A DNA stretch of 64,000 nt from Allium sativum (Eukaryota > Streptophyta > Magnoliopsida > Asparagales > Amaryllidaceae), in contig CM060920.1 in NCBI GenBank assembly GCA_030737875.1, positions 483,258,861 to 483,322,860 on the forward strand, read 5' to 3'. This document shows, one piece after another, positions 12,149 through 25,400 of the stretch. A program made the translations under genes and the position numbers. Below the pieces are notes generated by a model. It saw only the letters and a list, made by a program, of their open reading frames with translations, was not told the DNA's origin and ran no database searches. How positions within the stretch are numbered: position 1 is the stretch's first letter; each line of letters begins with the position of its first letter.

Positions 12149-14596
12149 CTCCTTCCACCGAGCTTCCTTCGCTCCTCTCAAAGTCCGAAACCGCCGCTGA
12201 AGCCTGCTCTAGTCCAACGGCCAGCGTCGCGACGGTGTTCCGGTCTTGCCAGTGAGTAATCCAGGTGGCATATGTTTTTGTTTGGCGCATGCTCTTTTAC
12301 TGTACCCTGCCATTGCAAACGGCATTGAATTCATCTACTACAGCCATAACAGCAGCTCCTACTTCTCTGTCATCAACCAAAGGTAAGTTTATGCTTACGA
12401 TTCGACTTATTTCAAGCTACATAACTTCGTGTTCCACTAAATATAGTTGATTTGGGCTGTTGTTTTTGCATTTTCGTCGCCTGTTGGTTGTCCTAATCGT
12501 GCTTCTGCTAGTTGAAATAGCATAGTTGAGTCACATACTGTTTATTACTATTAACACATACATTCGACAAAACTGGTTAACGGGCTATTGTATCACATCT
12601 TGCCTGCTGTCCAGTCTTTTCGCCATACTGCCTTCTCATTTTTGTATGCATGTTCTTATTGTTTGTGGTTGGCTTGGCCTAGATAGTTTGCATGTTTATT
12701 TCACTAAAAATTTGCAGTCTGCATGTTTTTGCAACGTGTACCCTTTTACCTTACCCAGTTGCACCACTTACCGTAACTAGCATGTACCCTCTTATATATG
12801 TTGGCCCCATGGTGTCTTGCCTTAAGCTTAAATACTTTATGCATAATTACAGTAATGTTCTTGGATGTCCTATAAACATAGACTATTGAATTTATGCCCA
12901 TTTCGTTTTTCTGAAGGCTCTTACCTATTTTGATAGTTTGCCATGGCATCCCAAGCCTTAGATTTTTGAATTTAGTTCTGCACACTTAGATTTCGCTGTT
13001 TCTTGCCTACCATATTTCATGCGCATGTAACATATACTTCTTCTTTGCATGTGAAGTTTGTTTGACATGGTCGAAGTAAGGAATGAATGTCACCCTTGCC
13101 TAGGTTATTATCATTTTTATTATTTATCTACATCTGAGTAATTTTTGGATTTGTTGCATTTTCATTTAAGTATAAAGAGTTTAATCTGGCCTAAGTACAA
13201 ATGGGGAGCTTTTACTGTAACGAATTATGTTAGTTCTAACCTATGTTCTAACCTATTATAATTGAGCAATTAACCCAATGGTTGTTACCTTTACCTTTGG
13301 CCATGCATGTACACGCACAGTTAAACCTTGCTTGCCTTTTCCATATATTAGTGCATGTTGAATGACAATGGAGAAGCAACTTTACTTCATAATTATGCTA
13401 CAAATTTTGGCAAATTTGTACCCGAACTCTACTTCCCTAACCTAGACTACCTGCCCTCGGTTATTTACGAATGCAAGTACTTTTACTGATTTAGGACTTA
13501 ACATAAATACATGTGTTCGGCCCTTTTTGCCATGCTGCTAGTGTAGAATTTCTGCCTTAATTCATTTTTTGCATGCGTTGCCGCCATGCCTCACCCTTGA
13601 TATGAAATTCTTTCCGTACTGCCTATGACCCCTATGTAGTTCATGAAAAGTAGGTTACCTTGTGGGGCTGTACAATTCCTTATGTTTTATTACCTTTGGT
13701 CCACACTTGATTTGTTCTTTTAGTGCATGACAACATAATTGTGACCATAAGTTACCGGTACATTTAGAAATCTATACTTAGTCCTACACTCACTTGTTAG
13801 CTTTAAACCTTGTCGTTATATATAGGCGCAACAGCCTATGTTATATATGCATTCCATTTTTCCTTGTGGTGATTTGTATATACATGAGTGCATGTATTAA
13901 CGCACTGATGGAATACATGCGCACTGTTCTTTTATGCCATATAGTAATTGCCGCAATAATTTCTTTTGGCCACCTTTATGATTAAGACCAAGCATAAGCA
14001 CTTGAATAACATATTGTTGCCATTATAATTTCGGTAGCATTTCTTTAATTATGGTTGCTCTTTGGGCCTCACACGAAAACCGTACTAGTAAGTTGTGCCT
14101 GTGATATTTATTCCGGCAGTTCATAGATTGGCATGCTCCAACATTTAATATATTTTCAGGATTAAACAAATTAAATTTACATTTTTATTATCGAAGGGTG
14201 CTAACTCGAAATAAGTTTAATCCTGACTCGAGTGTTTTGTGTATTTTGCATGGGACAATCAGGTTAGGCCCAAAGTATTCCAGGTTTAAAGATATCAGCT
14301 CACAAATTGGAGAGGACATGGGGACGTGAAGATGCTCGTGCGCGCTAGGCCGACAATAAAGTGTAAAAATTTATTCGTCTAAAATTTATGTACAAATTTA
14401 TTTATCTTCCGCTGTACAAAAATAGTGTATCAACTCTGATATTTTATATGAAATTTTATTCCGCTGCAATTATTATACTCTGTGATTCTGCACTAATTCT
14501 GTTTAAACTGTGTCATCCAATAATAATCTGTCATTTTGAACGTTTCGAGTTGGTTTAAATACCGATTTCGAATGGGCAAAATGTCAGGTCGTTACA

Positions 14597-14713
14597 GAGA
14601 GACTCGATCTCTTTTGTGTTACATATAGACCTTTCCAGATTACTGATCTAAAACTTATTACTAGTCACCATTTTCAAGAACATATTCTTGAACACCAAAT
14701 TAACAAGTTAAAG
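14597..14713. other. Short unassigned spacer
   Basis: These 117 bp lie between the end of region G and the left terminus of element D. I see no coding signal, repeat or motif. Confidence 0.4.
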
Positions 14714-15279
14714 TGAAACGACCCAAACTCACCCGTAAGGGAAAGCCCGGATTGAGTTGAGAACACGACGCATCAGAACACAACCAACAGAACATTTCAT
14801 TGTTATTACAAGAATTTACATCAGAATATAAGAATATTCCAAAGTATGAATAATTATTATACATTGGAAATACAATATGAGAGATTTAATAAATCACAAA
14901 ACAGCGGAAAAATATAATACAATGCGTAGTGTAAAATACATCATTAGCACAACCGAAAGAAATACATGGATACAAAGCTTTCCGAATATAGCTTTAGCTA
15001 TAATCTAGGATCCTGTGAAAAGAAATATCTGTGCAAACCAAAACTACTAGTTTCCCGTGTGGAAAATATGGGCACCCAGAGTTTAGGTTAGAACAATAAA
15101 CTCCAGGTCAGTTATGGGACTGGTGTGAGAACTAAAAACAGTTATTAAACTTCAAAAGTGGGGAAATAATGGGACCATGCCGTATAATACGCAACGGGTT
15201 TACTCCAAATGAATCTTAGTTTGAAATAAAACAACGCAATGTTTTTTGGAAAAATTAAGCTATTATAAGACTCAGGTCC
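14714..15279 (-). repeat. Element D left LTR, part 1 (sense 3' end)
   Basis: The sequence begins TGAAACGACCC on the + strand, the complement of a sense terminus GGGTCGTTTCA. It carries the shared terminal blocks in reverse: AACAGCGGAAAA (about 14903), CCCGTGTGGAAAATATGGGCACCC (15053-15077), GGACCATGCCGTA and CAACGGGTTTACTCC. It is interrupted at 15279 by B; GGTCC at 15275-15279 is the TSD of B. The LTR resumes at 46283. It is a divergent relative of the A LTR. Confidence 0.85.
15275..15279. repeat. Target site duplication of B, left copy (GGTCC)
   Basis: It matches 46278-46282. The unoccupied site in the related A LTR reads GTGATGGGACCTGAGTC (GGACC at 24991-24995, opposite strand), which reconstructs the D sequence on both sides. 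Confidence 0.95.
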
Positions 15280-17224
15280 TGTAACGACCCGAATTTTGAG
15301 CGACTTTGGTTATCGACATAAGCTCGATGTCGATAACCAAAAGATCGAAAAATCCTGGTAGTTAATGAAAGAAATTAGAGGGTGAGGATAGATAAGATAG
15401 AAACTTAGAATAGAAGAAGAAAAAGAAGAACTTACATCATCAGAGTAACATGAATCTCACAGCGGAACGAATAACATATAATATATAACATAACTTTGAA
15501 ATGTAACAGTTATGTATACAATAGCACTTATCAGAGTACAACACTTACAACACAGCGGAAATAAACTATAGCTATATGATACACAAGCCTCCAGCTCCAG
15601 CTCTTCAAATATATCTGTAAATCCCGACTACTTGACTGCTCGTACAAATTTAGGCACCCAAGAGTTTAGGGAAAACAACAAAGTAAACTCCGGGTCAGTC
15701 AGAGGACTGGTGTGAGTAAAATAGTTTAAACATGTATATGAATAAGTAAACGATATCTCATAAGACCACGCCGCAGAACGGAACGGGTTTTTCCCTAATG
15801 GGAATCCAAAATATCTTTATATCAAAAACCTTTTGATATTATAATAATGTCTATCAACCACAGTATAATAATCATCTAGCATAAACGCTTTCATCTCACG
15901 TTCTACATATATGGTATACAAATCAAAACCGCAAGCATGTATTGGGTAATGGATTTCCAACTATGACAAGGTATGGAACCACCTTCCGATCAGTGTACTC
16001 TAGGAACGATACACTGGAGTTCAACAAGAACATCTTGCAACTCAGCCACACATGACCGACCACTCATTTTGCTTGAGTGTATCGAATGTATATCACCAAC
16101 GGTTTGGATCAGCAACCGTTCCCGTATATATATATGGGACAACATTGATAGATTTAAGAAACAAATGAATATTCTCTAGATAGGTGATTATACACCCTAC
16201 TTCGGTGCGACCGACTTAGCCATGCTGCCTGCCCGATTTCTGTCATTTACCGGTTGATGAGGCTAGAAGCTACGCTTTATCATTACATCAGATTCACTTC
16301 GAATGCCACATTGTCAGATCCATCGAAAAACACTAATTGGCGTCTACAACAGTACGTTACGTGTTAGCTAAAGAAGTTTCCTTCTCCGCTTCCACTCTTG
16401 GTATAGTTGAAGAAATCAATGTACGTGACCTTTCTGGAAATACTCTATCAGACATTCATCAACACAAGTCATCCTCATTCACTTAGAATGTCACATCGTC
16501 ATACCCGCCAAATCACAAATTGATTTATCCAAAAATAACACGGGTATACAGCTTAGAGAAACGAATTCCTCTGCCACCAAACGTGAATACATTTGAACAG
16601 ATCAACTTACGCGATCCATTGGATATACTCTGTCAGACCTTCGTCCATACAAGTTGTCCTGGGACTGGACAAACCGAAGGCACTATTCAGTATATCCATC
16701 TTAGTCACTGTTATCTAAGACTTATACAACAGCCCTTGCATTTTACTCTGTCTTCAATTATCCTTAGCATATATGATTCGCGACGCTTATGCCAATACAG
16801 AGTGGTTCTTTGGATAATAATCCAACCGGTCTCTCCATATTAACAACGTTAAAATGGTCAAAACTTTGATAGTCTGTGATTTAACTATCAAAGAAAAACA
16901 AGTGTGCAAACAACGATATCATTTCCATGTGGAAATTATATCGGTCAATCATCATTTAACATTTATCTCTTTCGTTCATTAATTTACTTATCTCCTGTTT
17001 CCATATATTATAAATTCTTATCTTCTATTTTCAGAAAACATTTCTGATTCTTATTTGGAAAACATTTCCAAACTTCTTCACGATCAAACCTTACCATTCC
17101 TTAGTTAAGAAGGAAGTCAATCAAGTTGGGGTATAATTACCTCTCAGACCTTAACTGAAACAACGTTTTAACATCGAAATGGTTAAAGTTTATCTTTTAA
17201 TCTTTAACAACTTCCTTACATAAC

Positions 17225-17830
17225 TCTCGTTTCGAATAAATCTCTATTCGATAAATTCCTTCCTTCGAATAACTATATTCGATGATTTCTCTTACGAATA
17301 ACTAGATTCGAAAACCTTTCTTCGAATAAACTATATTCGATTAACTCTATTGATTTAACTCAAATCGATTACTCATTTCACTTAACTCCTGTCGAATAAA
17401 CTATATTCATAACTCCTTTAACCCTATTCAAATAAACTATATTCGATTAACTTCTTTAATTCTATTCGAATAAACTATATTCGATTTACTACTTTCAAAT
17501 AACTAGATTTGATTAACTCACTTCGGATAACCAATATTCGATAATTCCTCTTCGAATAAATTATATTCGATAACTCTACTCTCGAATACACTATATTCGA
17601 TAACTCTACTTCGAATAAGTGATATTTGATAACTCTGCTTGATTTACTCCATTTGAACAATTCTAACTGGATAACTCCAACTGGTTAAATCTAACTCTAA
17701 CTGGTAAATTCTAACTGATTAACTCTAACTGATTAATTCTAACTGATTAACACGACTTATTCAACTTAACTTGATTTAACTCTTATCGAATAAATTATAT
17801 TCGATTTAACTCCATTCGCTTGACTCTAGA
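17225..17830 (-). repeat. TCGAATA/TATTCGA inverted-repeat array, B left LTR
   Basis: Many units of about 27-35 bp carry TCGAATA-(3 to 5 nt)-TATTCGA, separated by AACTC-type linkers. Variant units include TCAAATAACTAGATTTGA, where both arms changed together. The right LTR has the same array at about 42090-42680. A few further units lie at 18310-18400. Confidence 0.85.
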
Positions 17831-17989
17831 TCGCAGCGATCACAATGGTTACACCTGACTCCCTCAGGAAACATCCAACCGCCTTAGGCTATTTACAGCC
17901 CTGCGAATTTCGCTAGCAGTCGTACGAGATGGCAAATTACCCTGAATACTATGTTTGACTAACTCTGTCTCAAATAAATATATTTGATT

Positions 17990-18300
17990 AACTCTAGTTC
18001 GTTTTAACTCTAATCGATTAATTCTAACTGATTAACACTAACTGGTTAACTCTACCTGGTTAACTCTACCTGGTTAACTCTAACTGAACTGGTTAACTCT
18101 ACTGAACTGGTTAACTCTATTGGACTGGTTAACTATACTGAACTGGTTAACTCTACTGAACTGGTTAACTCTACTGGACTGGTTAACTCTACTGAACTGA
18201 TTACTCTACTGAACTAGTTAACTCTACTGGACTGGTTAACTCCAATGAACTGGTTAACTCTACTGAACTAGTTAACTCTATTCAACTAACTCGACTCGAC
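17990..18300 (-). repeat. 18-bp tandem repeat (ACTGGTTAACTCTACTGA), B left LTR
   Basis: About 15 near-identical 18-bp units of the type ACTGAACTGGTTAACTCT. GTTAAC within each is palindromic. Counterpart at about 42890-43150 in the right LTR, with different unit-level substitutions. Confidence 0.85.
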
Positions 18301-19357
18301 TAACCCCTTTCGAATAACATATTCGTTTTACTAACCTTCGAATACCATATTCAATTTACTCCCTTCGAATACCATATTCGATTTAACTCCTTTCGAATAC
18401 CATATTCGATTTACTTTATTTACTTTATAAAGATTTCCCTTTTTTTACAACGTTTTATTCATTTAAAAAGATTTACTTTTAAATAACGGTTCTACACTTT
18501 AAAAATGATTTCCTTTTTATAACGTTTCCTTTTCAATTCTATTTGTAAATGGTTTACAAATATTTCCTTTTCAAATTATTCTTGAAATATTCTAACTCCT
18601 TAAATTCTCTGAAAAATTCGCCATAACCTCCTTTGTAACGGGAGCATCGGGAAAATCCCCAAACCCGCCACACAGGCCCTTCCATTTAAAAGGAAAATGG
18701 TTTGTAATTATTTCCATTTTGAATATCTCCTATTTATAAATATTCCAATTTATAAACATTTCTTATTTATAAATATTCCACTTTATAAATATCTCTTATT
18801 TATAAATATCCCATTTTATAAATATTCTATTTTCAATATCACTTTGAAAATCCCCTTATCAACATTTCGGTATGTTATGGTATTCAATCATATCAAATCA
18901 CGATGTTCAATATCGTCCAAGTACATATAATCGCCCACAGATTTTATATCACATCATATAACAATATATGAAAAACAATAAAATAACTGTTGAGGAATCC
19001 AGTCGGATTCCTCCAACCTGTCTCCCTGCATCCACAGATGTTACACAATATGATTATCATCACTTTCAGTTCAATATAAATTATTCTGATAGCATAATCA
19101 ATATATAAATATTTAACGGTTTATATATATATATATAATTATATATATATATAATTTTCACTAACTGACTAGCAGTTCAATCAATCAACCAACACACAGC
19201 AATCAACAGATGATTAACAGTTCTAAAAATACATTATAAAAATATAATTGTTCAGAGTTGGTGAGTTTTACTCACATTTGCAGTTCATCGTTAAAGAACG
19301 ATAAACCGTTGTTTGATCTGAATCAAACAGTTTATTTTGCCATAAATTCATACGAGC

Positions 19358-19362
19358 ACCAA
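19358..19362. repeat. Target site duplication of A, left copy (ACCAA)
   Basis: It matches ACCAA at 36636-36640 on the other side of A. The unoccupied site is visible in the right LTR of B at 44214-44218 (GAGCACCAATCCACTTTC). Confidence 0.97.
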
Positions 19363-20157
19363 TGTAATAACCCGGAAAATGTGAACCAGTTTAAAATTTT
19401 TAAGTTTGGTTATTAACAAGAAATTGGAATAATTTAAATAGCATATTTCAATAAAATATAGAATTTGGTATGGTATGGCCGTTTGAAATTTTGAATACAA
19501 ACTTAGTCTGACTGTACCGGGTGGGAAAAATAACAGATTTTGACAAAACTGAAAATATTTAAATCTGTTTATCAATACCTTTCTAACGAATCTGAAAAAT
19601 CGAAATTTCATAACGGAAATCAAAAGTTATGGCCAAATGAATTTTTCAGAAAGGTCGCTATATAGTATATATAGCCCTTGAAAATTGAGATTTTGCATAC
19701 GACATCGGAATTCGACGAAACCACTTTTTTTGGGTCCGGGATGTCAAATTATTGCTAAGTTTCAAATTTCATAATTTTTGAAGCTAGTATGTGAGCGGGG
19801 CAAAAGATAACGTGTTTGGCCAAATTCTGTTAAAATGGGTCGACCTAAAAATGGCCGTTTTTCAAACGAGCTCAGAATTCGACGAAACTGGTTTTGTTAG
19901 GACCGTATCGTCAAAACAAAGCTAGATTTATTTTTCTGGAATTTTTCGATTCAGTTTGTGGCCCTGGCAAATTGAAATGTACGTTTAAATTAAATATCGA
20001 ATGTTTTATATTTTAAATTGAAAAAAAACTGACTGTAACAGTCGAAATGGCCAACGAAACAAATCCCATTGTGTCCGGAATGGGGGTATTTAGCTAGGGG
20101 CGACAGTCGTTGGGTTTAAAAAGAAGTCCGTTTGCAAAAACACTATTTAAAAATTTT

Positions 20158-20167
20158 CTATAAATAT
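20158..20167 (+). promoter_or_regulatory. TATA-like box of the A 5' LTR
   Basis: CTATAAATAT lies about 795 bp from the LTR start, followed some 60 bp later by AAACCCTAGCCGCC, a sequence typical of plant 5' leaders. The copy in the 3' LTR is at 31095-31104. This is the likely core promoter for genomic RNA. Confidence 0.5.
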
Positions 20168-21340
20168 CGGCCAATAGGAAATTTTCTTTAATAAAAAAAA
20201 AATTAAAAAGCTCTAAAAAACCCTAGCCGCCAGAACTATCGACGGCTACTGTCGTTCGCTCCTTCCCGACGAAAATCCCGCCGCCACAGGCGACGCCAGC
20301 CAACGCCACCGCCCTCAATCGACGCCGCCCACCTCCTTCTTCAAATTCGACCAACCCCCGCTCTTCCTCCCTTCGCCAGCGTCGAGAACGACGCCCAAGA
20401 AGCCGCCGACTTCACGTCGACGCCACGATCACCAGAGGTGATCGCACCTGCTCCTCCGACCACCGATAGGACCGCCTCGCTTCCCTCTTTCAAGTCCCAC
20501 TCTCTGATCGGAGCATCGATTCACGGATTTTCTGAAAATCCGAACCCTGGTTTCGAAATCAAAAAGGGGTATACGGCTATACTGATTTTTACACTTTAAA
20601 GCGTTGCAAATTTGTAAAAATCATATCTTTTTGCTATGTTAACGAAATTCGATGAAACAGGAGACACCGTGACCGCAAGGAGGCTCTCTACATTTTAGAA
20701 GAAGCCGCGGATTTTTCTGACCTTCCTTCGATTTTTAGCACCGCAAGAACCAATGTGAGGAATCTAAATTATCTGTGTGAATGAAATCGCGTTGTATAAA
20801 TTATATAAGCGAAGTGTAAATTATATACGCATTGTATACCTCATGTACATGTGTTGTATAAGTTATATTAGCGATGTATAAATTATACAAGCGTTGTTTG
20901 AAACATATATGCTTTAAATTGTGATGAAATGCAAGTGAATTATCATATTATATATATATATATATACTCCCCTCGTCCACAGACCATGGACGATATTTAT
21001 TGCTTGTGATTGACGTAATATCATATGGTTTGACGAATGGTTGGAAATAATTGTTTGTGGTTGATATTATGGTTGAAAAATACCTTTGTGGTTGAAAAAT
21101 ACCCTCTTGTGGTTGAAACAAAATAGAATAGGATTGTGGAATTGAAAATAAAACATGCCGCCTGCGTGCAAACTAGATGCATGATCCCCATTGTCAAAAA
21201 CCGCGAGGTTTTAAGGTAGAGCGAGGAGCCGTACTAGGGACGGTCCCGGTTTTAACTACCCTGCCGTTATGCTCCCGAAATTTTCTGAAATATTTATGTG
21301 TTAGAATAATTTTCATTCATTGAAACTATTTACATATGCT

Positions 21341-22045
21341 ATATCGAATATTCATGTGTTGAGTTGCAATTCATTCGTTGAGTTGAAATTCATGTGTTGG
21401 ATATTATTGGAATTTAAACAAATGGCTTTAGCAATAAAAATCACATTTTTTTATATATACAAACTATATAGTATATTCATGTGTTGAGTTGCAATTCATT
21501 CGTTGAGTTGAAATTCATGTGTTGGATATTATTCAAATTTAAACAAATGGCTTTAGCAATAAAAATCATATTTTTATATATATACAAACTATATCGAATA
21601 TTCATGTGTTGAGTTGCAATTCATTCGTTGAGTTGAAATTCATGTGTTGGATATTATTGGAATTTAAACAAATGGCTTTAGCAATAAAAATCACATTTTT
21701 ATATATATACAAACCATATAGTATATTCATGTGTTGAGTTGCAATTCATTCGTTGAGTTGAAATTCATGTGTTGAATATTATTGGAATTTAAACAAATGG
21801 CTTTAGCAATAAAAATCACATTTTTATATATATACAAACTATATCGAATATTCATGTGTTGAGTTGCAATTCATTCGTTGAGTTGAAATTCATGTGTTGA
21901 ATATTATTTGAATTTAAACAAATGGCTTTAGCAATAGAAATCATATTTTTATATATATACAAACGATATAGAATATTCATGTGTTGAATTGCAATTTGTT
22001 CGTCGAGTTGAAATTCATGTGTTGAATGTTATCGTCTTCTAAAAA
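21341..22045 (+). repeat. 125-bp tandem repeat, A 5' LTR (about 5.7 copies)
   Basis: Units start near 21346, 21471, 21595, 21719, 21844 and 21969 with ATTCATGTGTTGAGTTGCAA, and each contains the inverted repeat ATAAAAATCACATTTTTAT (some units CAT in the loop). The 3' LTR has the same array at about 32276-32980. Confidence 0.93.
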
Positions 22046-22057
22046 TAAAACGAATCG

Positions 22058-22412
22058 ACAGTAAAAATATTCCTTTTATCATGTATATGCTTAGTTAAAA
22101 ATACACATGTGTCGAATAAATATTCTTGATGATAAAAATATTCCTTTTATCATGTATACGCTTAGTTAAAAATACACATGTGTCGAATAAATATTCTTGA
22201 TGATAAAAATATTCCTTTTATCATGTATACGCTTAGTTAAAAATACACATGTGTCGAATAAATATTCTTGATGATAAAAATATTCCTTTTATCATGTATA
22301 CGCTTAGTTAAAAATACACATGTGTCGAATAAATATTCTTGATGATAAAAATATTCCTTTTATCATGTATACGCTTAGTTAAAAATACACACGTGTTGAA
22401 ATAAATAATAGT
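22058..22412 (+). repeat. 71-bp tandem repeat, A 5' LTR (5 copies)
   Basis: Units recur at 22070, 22141, 22212, 22283 and 22354. Each carries the inverted repeat GATAAAAATATTCCTTTTATC plus a conserved CGCTTAGTTAAAAATACAC segment. Counterpart at about 32995-33330 in the 3' LTR. Confidence 0.93.
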
Positions 22413-25400
22413 TTGCTAAAAATATTATTATTCGCTTTGTTCTGCATATATATACATGTGTTGAACAGGAAAAATGGATTAGCTGTAGAGTAAAGAAATT
22501 ATTTGCGTACCCGACAAATAGGTAAACCTTGATGAGTTGGCTGCGCAATTTTATTTATATATCAACTCCTGTGAATGCCATTGGATGCGGAGTGTTGGTT
22601 TTTCTGTGTGAAATAATAAACAACGCCATAGGATAGTAACAATTAATTTTGAACTACACTACATGGCATACTTCTTGATGATAGGCATACTTCATCATAT
22701 TCCACATAAGCAATTGGAGCTTGTGTGACGAGGTGGAAGATTTACCATACGAGCAAGAGGCTTGTATGGCGATGACTATATACTACAGGTTGAACTGATG
22801 ACTATTATGGACTATATAAATTATAACGATAAATTGCCAGATTAATAAAAACCCCACACGGGTCTGGAGTTGACAATAGTCACGTCGCTCTAGTTATTAG
22901 ATACGGCACATGGACTATTTATTTCCACACGGAAACGGGGTGACGGGAATTTATTATCTGGAGTGATTATCAGTACATGCTCCCTCGTAAACACCAAAAT
23001 ATATCACTAAAAATATGTGAATGCTTTTTAGGATTTATTGCGTACCTAATACGGCCCAATAAATTTCCAAACCACTCCCCGTACAAAGGAGGTTATGGCG
23101 AAATTTTTCGAAATATTAAGGCGTTAGTGAAATATTTGAAGTGAAAACGAAGTTGAAATATAAAATGAACTATAGTTGAAACTATGGAGTGAATTATATT
23201 TATATATATAAATATAAATATAATTAAAAGGAATAGAGGCCGTGCAGTTCGCGTTTCGGAATCGTAATTTGAAACGATTAGTACGAGAAATCCAACCATC
23301 GGATTTTCCCGAAACCGCAACCGCTGGGTTCGCCTTGGAAATATCTTTCCAACGGCACCAACCTTGTAAAAATCCAACGGTTGGATTGTCCGGAATGTTT
23401 AATTCAAATCTGAAGAAAAACAGCGCCAGAATCATTTATATTTATATATAAATATAATTAATTTAAATCGAATAACGACGCTGCAGTTCGAATTTTGAAA
23501 CCGTAACTTCAAACGACTAGTGTGGAAGATCCGACCGTCGGATTCTCACGAAACTGGAACCGTTGGGTTCGCTTTGGGAATATCTTCCCACTGATATAGA
23601 CTTTGTAGATATCCAACGGTTAGATTTTCCGATATGTGTAAAACAAATTAAGGGGAAAACAGCGCCAGTGCCACGAAACGACCTGAAACGTCGTTTAATT
23701 AAATATGGCCATTTTTAAATAAATAAAAATGGAGAAAAATAGTTACAAAATATTATAAGCAACATAGGTTGAAAATAAACCAATTGGGGTTGAATTGTTT
23801 GATATTTGATGGTTATATGTGTATGACATGAAAATAACACTAAATAACTGAAAGACGGATATCGAATAATATAACCATATAAAGAATCGATTTAAATTCT
23901 AATGACGTGAATTATTTGAAAAGGCCGAGCTAACCCTCATTTCAAATAATTCATCGAGCGATTCGAATTGGAAAATGCAAAGACGATTCAAGACCGACGA
24001 TCTTCGTATCGGTTGGATGGGCGCTACTGAGGTTCCTAACCGGAGTAGCTACCGGAAAGGGACGGAAGTAGTAGCCGTCTGAACGTATATGTTGATTGGA
24101 CGGATATACGAGGAATTTGACGCCTCCGGTTTCGTTCAGACCCAGAACGGACTTGTAAATGGACTGTGTGTCTGACATTGGATTTTGTTCTATATTGATT
24201 GATCTCTGTTAAATATATATCTGTTTGGCGGCGGAGAATTTATTCTCTTGCTTAACGCCCTTCTCTGAGACGTACGAGCTCAGAGGGTATATATCGATGG
24301 AAATCAATCGTATGGAGTGGACTGCCTATGTGGCATGCCAAGATGCTGTGATCAAGGCTTCTGTTGCAAAGCAAAGTCTTGTGGATGATGATCAAAGCAA
24401 GGTCTACAGGACCCAGCTTTGTGTATTTCGTAGATTCGCGAGCCTCACACCCCGGTATGAGTTAAAAACGGGATACGGACTGCAGGGAGAGCACGACGTT
24501 TCTTTCTAGCTATGGTGGTGTCAGTGACTTACCAGCCCTGACATATATATCTATTTTTCACCTTTGTGGTTGTTGGAATGCGAGGCGCCTCGATTATAGG
24601 TCTGTAAGGACCGGGAAACGTGTGTTCAGGAATAAATAATCCTCTAACGTAAGTGAGGACCGGCCCTGAAGCATCCAGGGGTTACCCAGAGTGTGTAGTC
24701 CCGAGGCATTTGCTAGAGTGTCTCGAAGCGGAGAGGAGCTTGCCCCTTGCCTCGACTCATGACGGAAATCCAATTTCCAATACGAAATAACGGTCTTGAT
24801 TGTAGAGCTAGTATGGCGACATAGTAGATGGTAGCTATGCCGCCTATGATTGATATTTATGATGCTATTCGTTTTTGAAACATATATGCACTAGTAATAA
24901 TATCAAATGATTTTGCTTTATACGTATCAAGCTTATTTGGCTATTATAAGGTAAAACTCTATCCTCCGGCTTGCGTTGCATTGTGTGATGGGACCTGAGT
25001 CTTATAGTGGCTTCACTCTTTCTAAAAGCATTGCGTTGTTTTAAAAAGAATTTACTTTGTTTTAAATGCACTAGCAATCACTGGAGTAAAACCGTTCCGC
25101 GAAAGTGGTGTGGTCCTATGATTTGCTATTTACTGTTGTTTAACTGTTAAATAGATTCCTCATACCAGTCCCCATGACTGACTCGTTGTTTGTTTCATTT
25201 TGCAAACGCGGGTGCCCTTATTTTCACACGGGCAGCCTAGTACACAGGTGACAGGTGGTTTTTGGTTCTGCACAGCTGCATAGCGTGCACTTTTGGCTCA
25301 TGGCGAGGCTGACTTCATAGAGACGACTTAGATATTTTCTGCCATTACTGTATTTATATTATGATTCCGCCACTGGCGATGCAGACTGATTTACTTTCCG

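Larger units (their letters stand above)
11047..14596 (+). repeat. Region G: LTR-like sequence ending in GTCGTTACA
   Basis: The right end resembles other LTR 3' ends here: CTTCCGCTGTAC (about 14408), a second ATTCCGCTGC (about 14460), and the terminus CAGGTCGTTACA at 14596. A TATA-like box with adjacent CACGTG lies at 11806-11820, followed by a GC-rich stretch (11930-12250), the order seen in the A LTR. I could not define its left end or a TSD. Most of 12390-14150 is low-information, T-rich sequence with many GCATG words. A solo LTR interrupted or truncated by F is the simplest reading. Confidence 0.5.
15280..19362 (-). repeat. Element B left LTR, part 1 (sense 3' end)
   Basis: The segment starts TGTAACGACCC right after TSD GGTCC and aligns collinearly with the right LTR of B from 40147. 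It contains CAGCGGAA motifs (about 15458 and 15553), GACCACGCCGCAGAACGGAACGGG (about 15761-15790) and two kinds of tandem array. It is broken at 19362 by A, whose TSD ACCAA is at 19358-19362; the LTR continues at 36641. The combined LTR1 is about 6.15 kb. ORFs inside it lack ATG starts or homology and are not annotated. Confidence 0.92.

Noticed and set aside
16520..16843. 107-codon ORF in the B LTR, repeated at 41385-41708
   Set aside because: Non-ATG start (TTG), no recognisable domain; present twice because LTRs are duplicates.
18697..18930. 77-codon ORF of repeated FINIP units in the B LTR (also 43555-43788)
   Set aside because: Translation of the TTATAAATATTCC short tandem repeat; low complexity.
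23093..23451. Overlapping ORFs on both strands in the A LTR, partly repeated at 34023-34381
   Set aside because: Low-complexity AT-rich translation, no domain, preserved only by LTR identity.
24225..24509. 94-codon ORF in the A 5' LTR, repeated at 35161-35445
   Set aside because: It begins with TTG, not ATG; the duplication is only the LTR copy; the homologous stretch of D (about 46880-47040, minus) contains stops.
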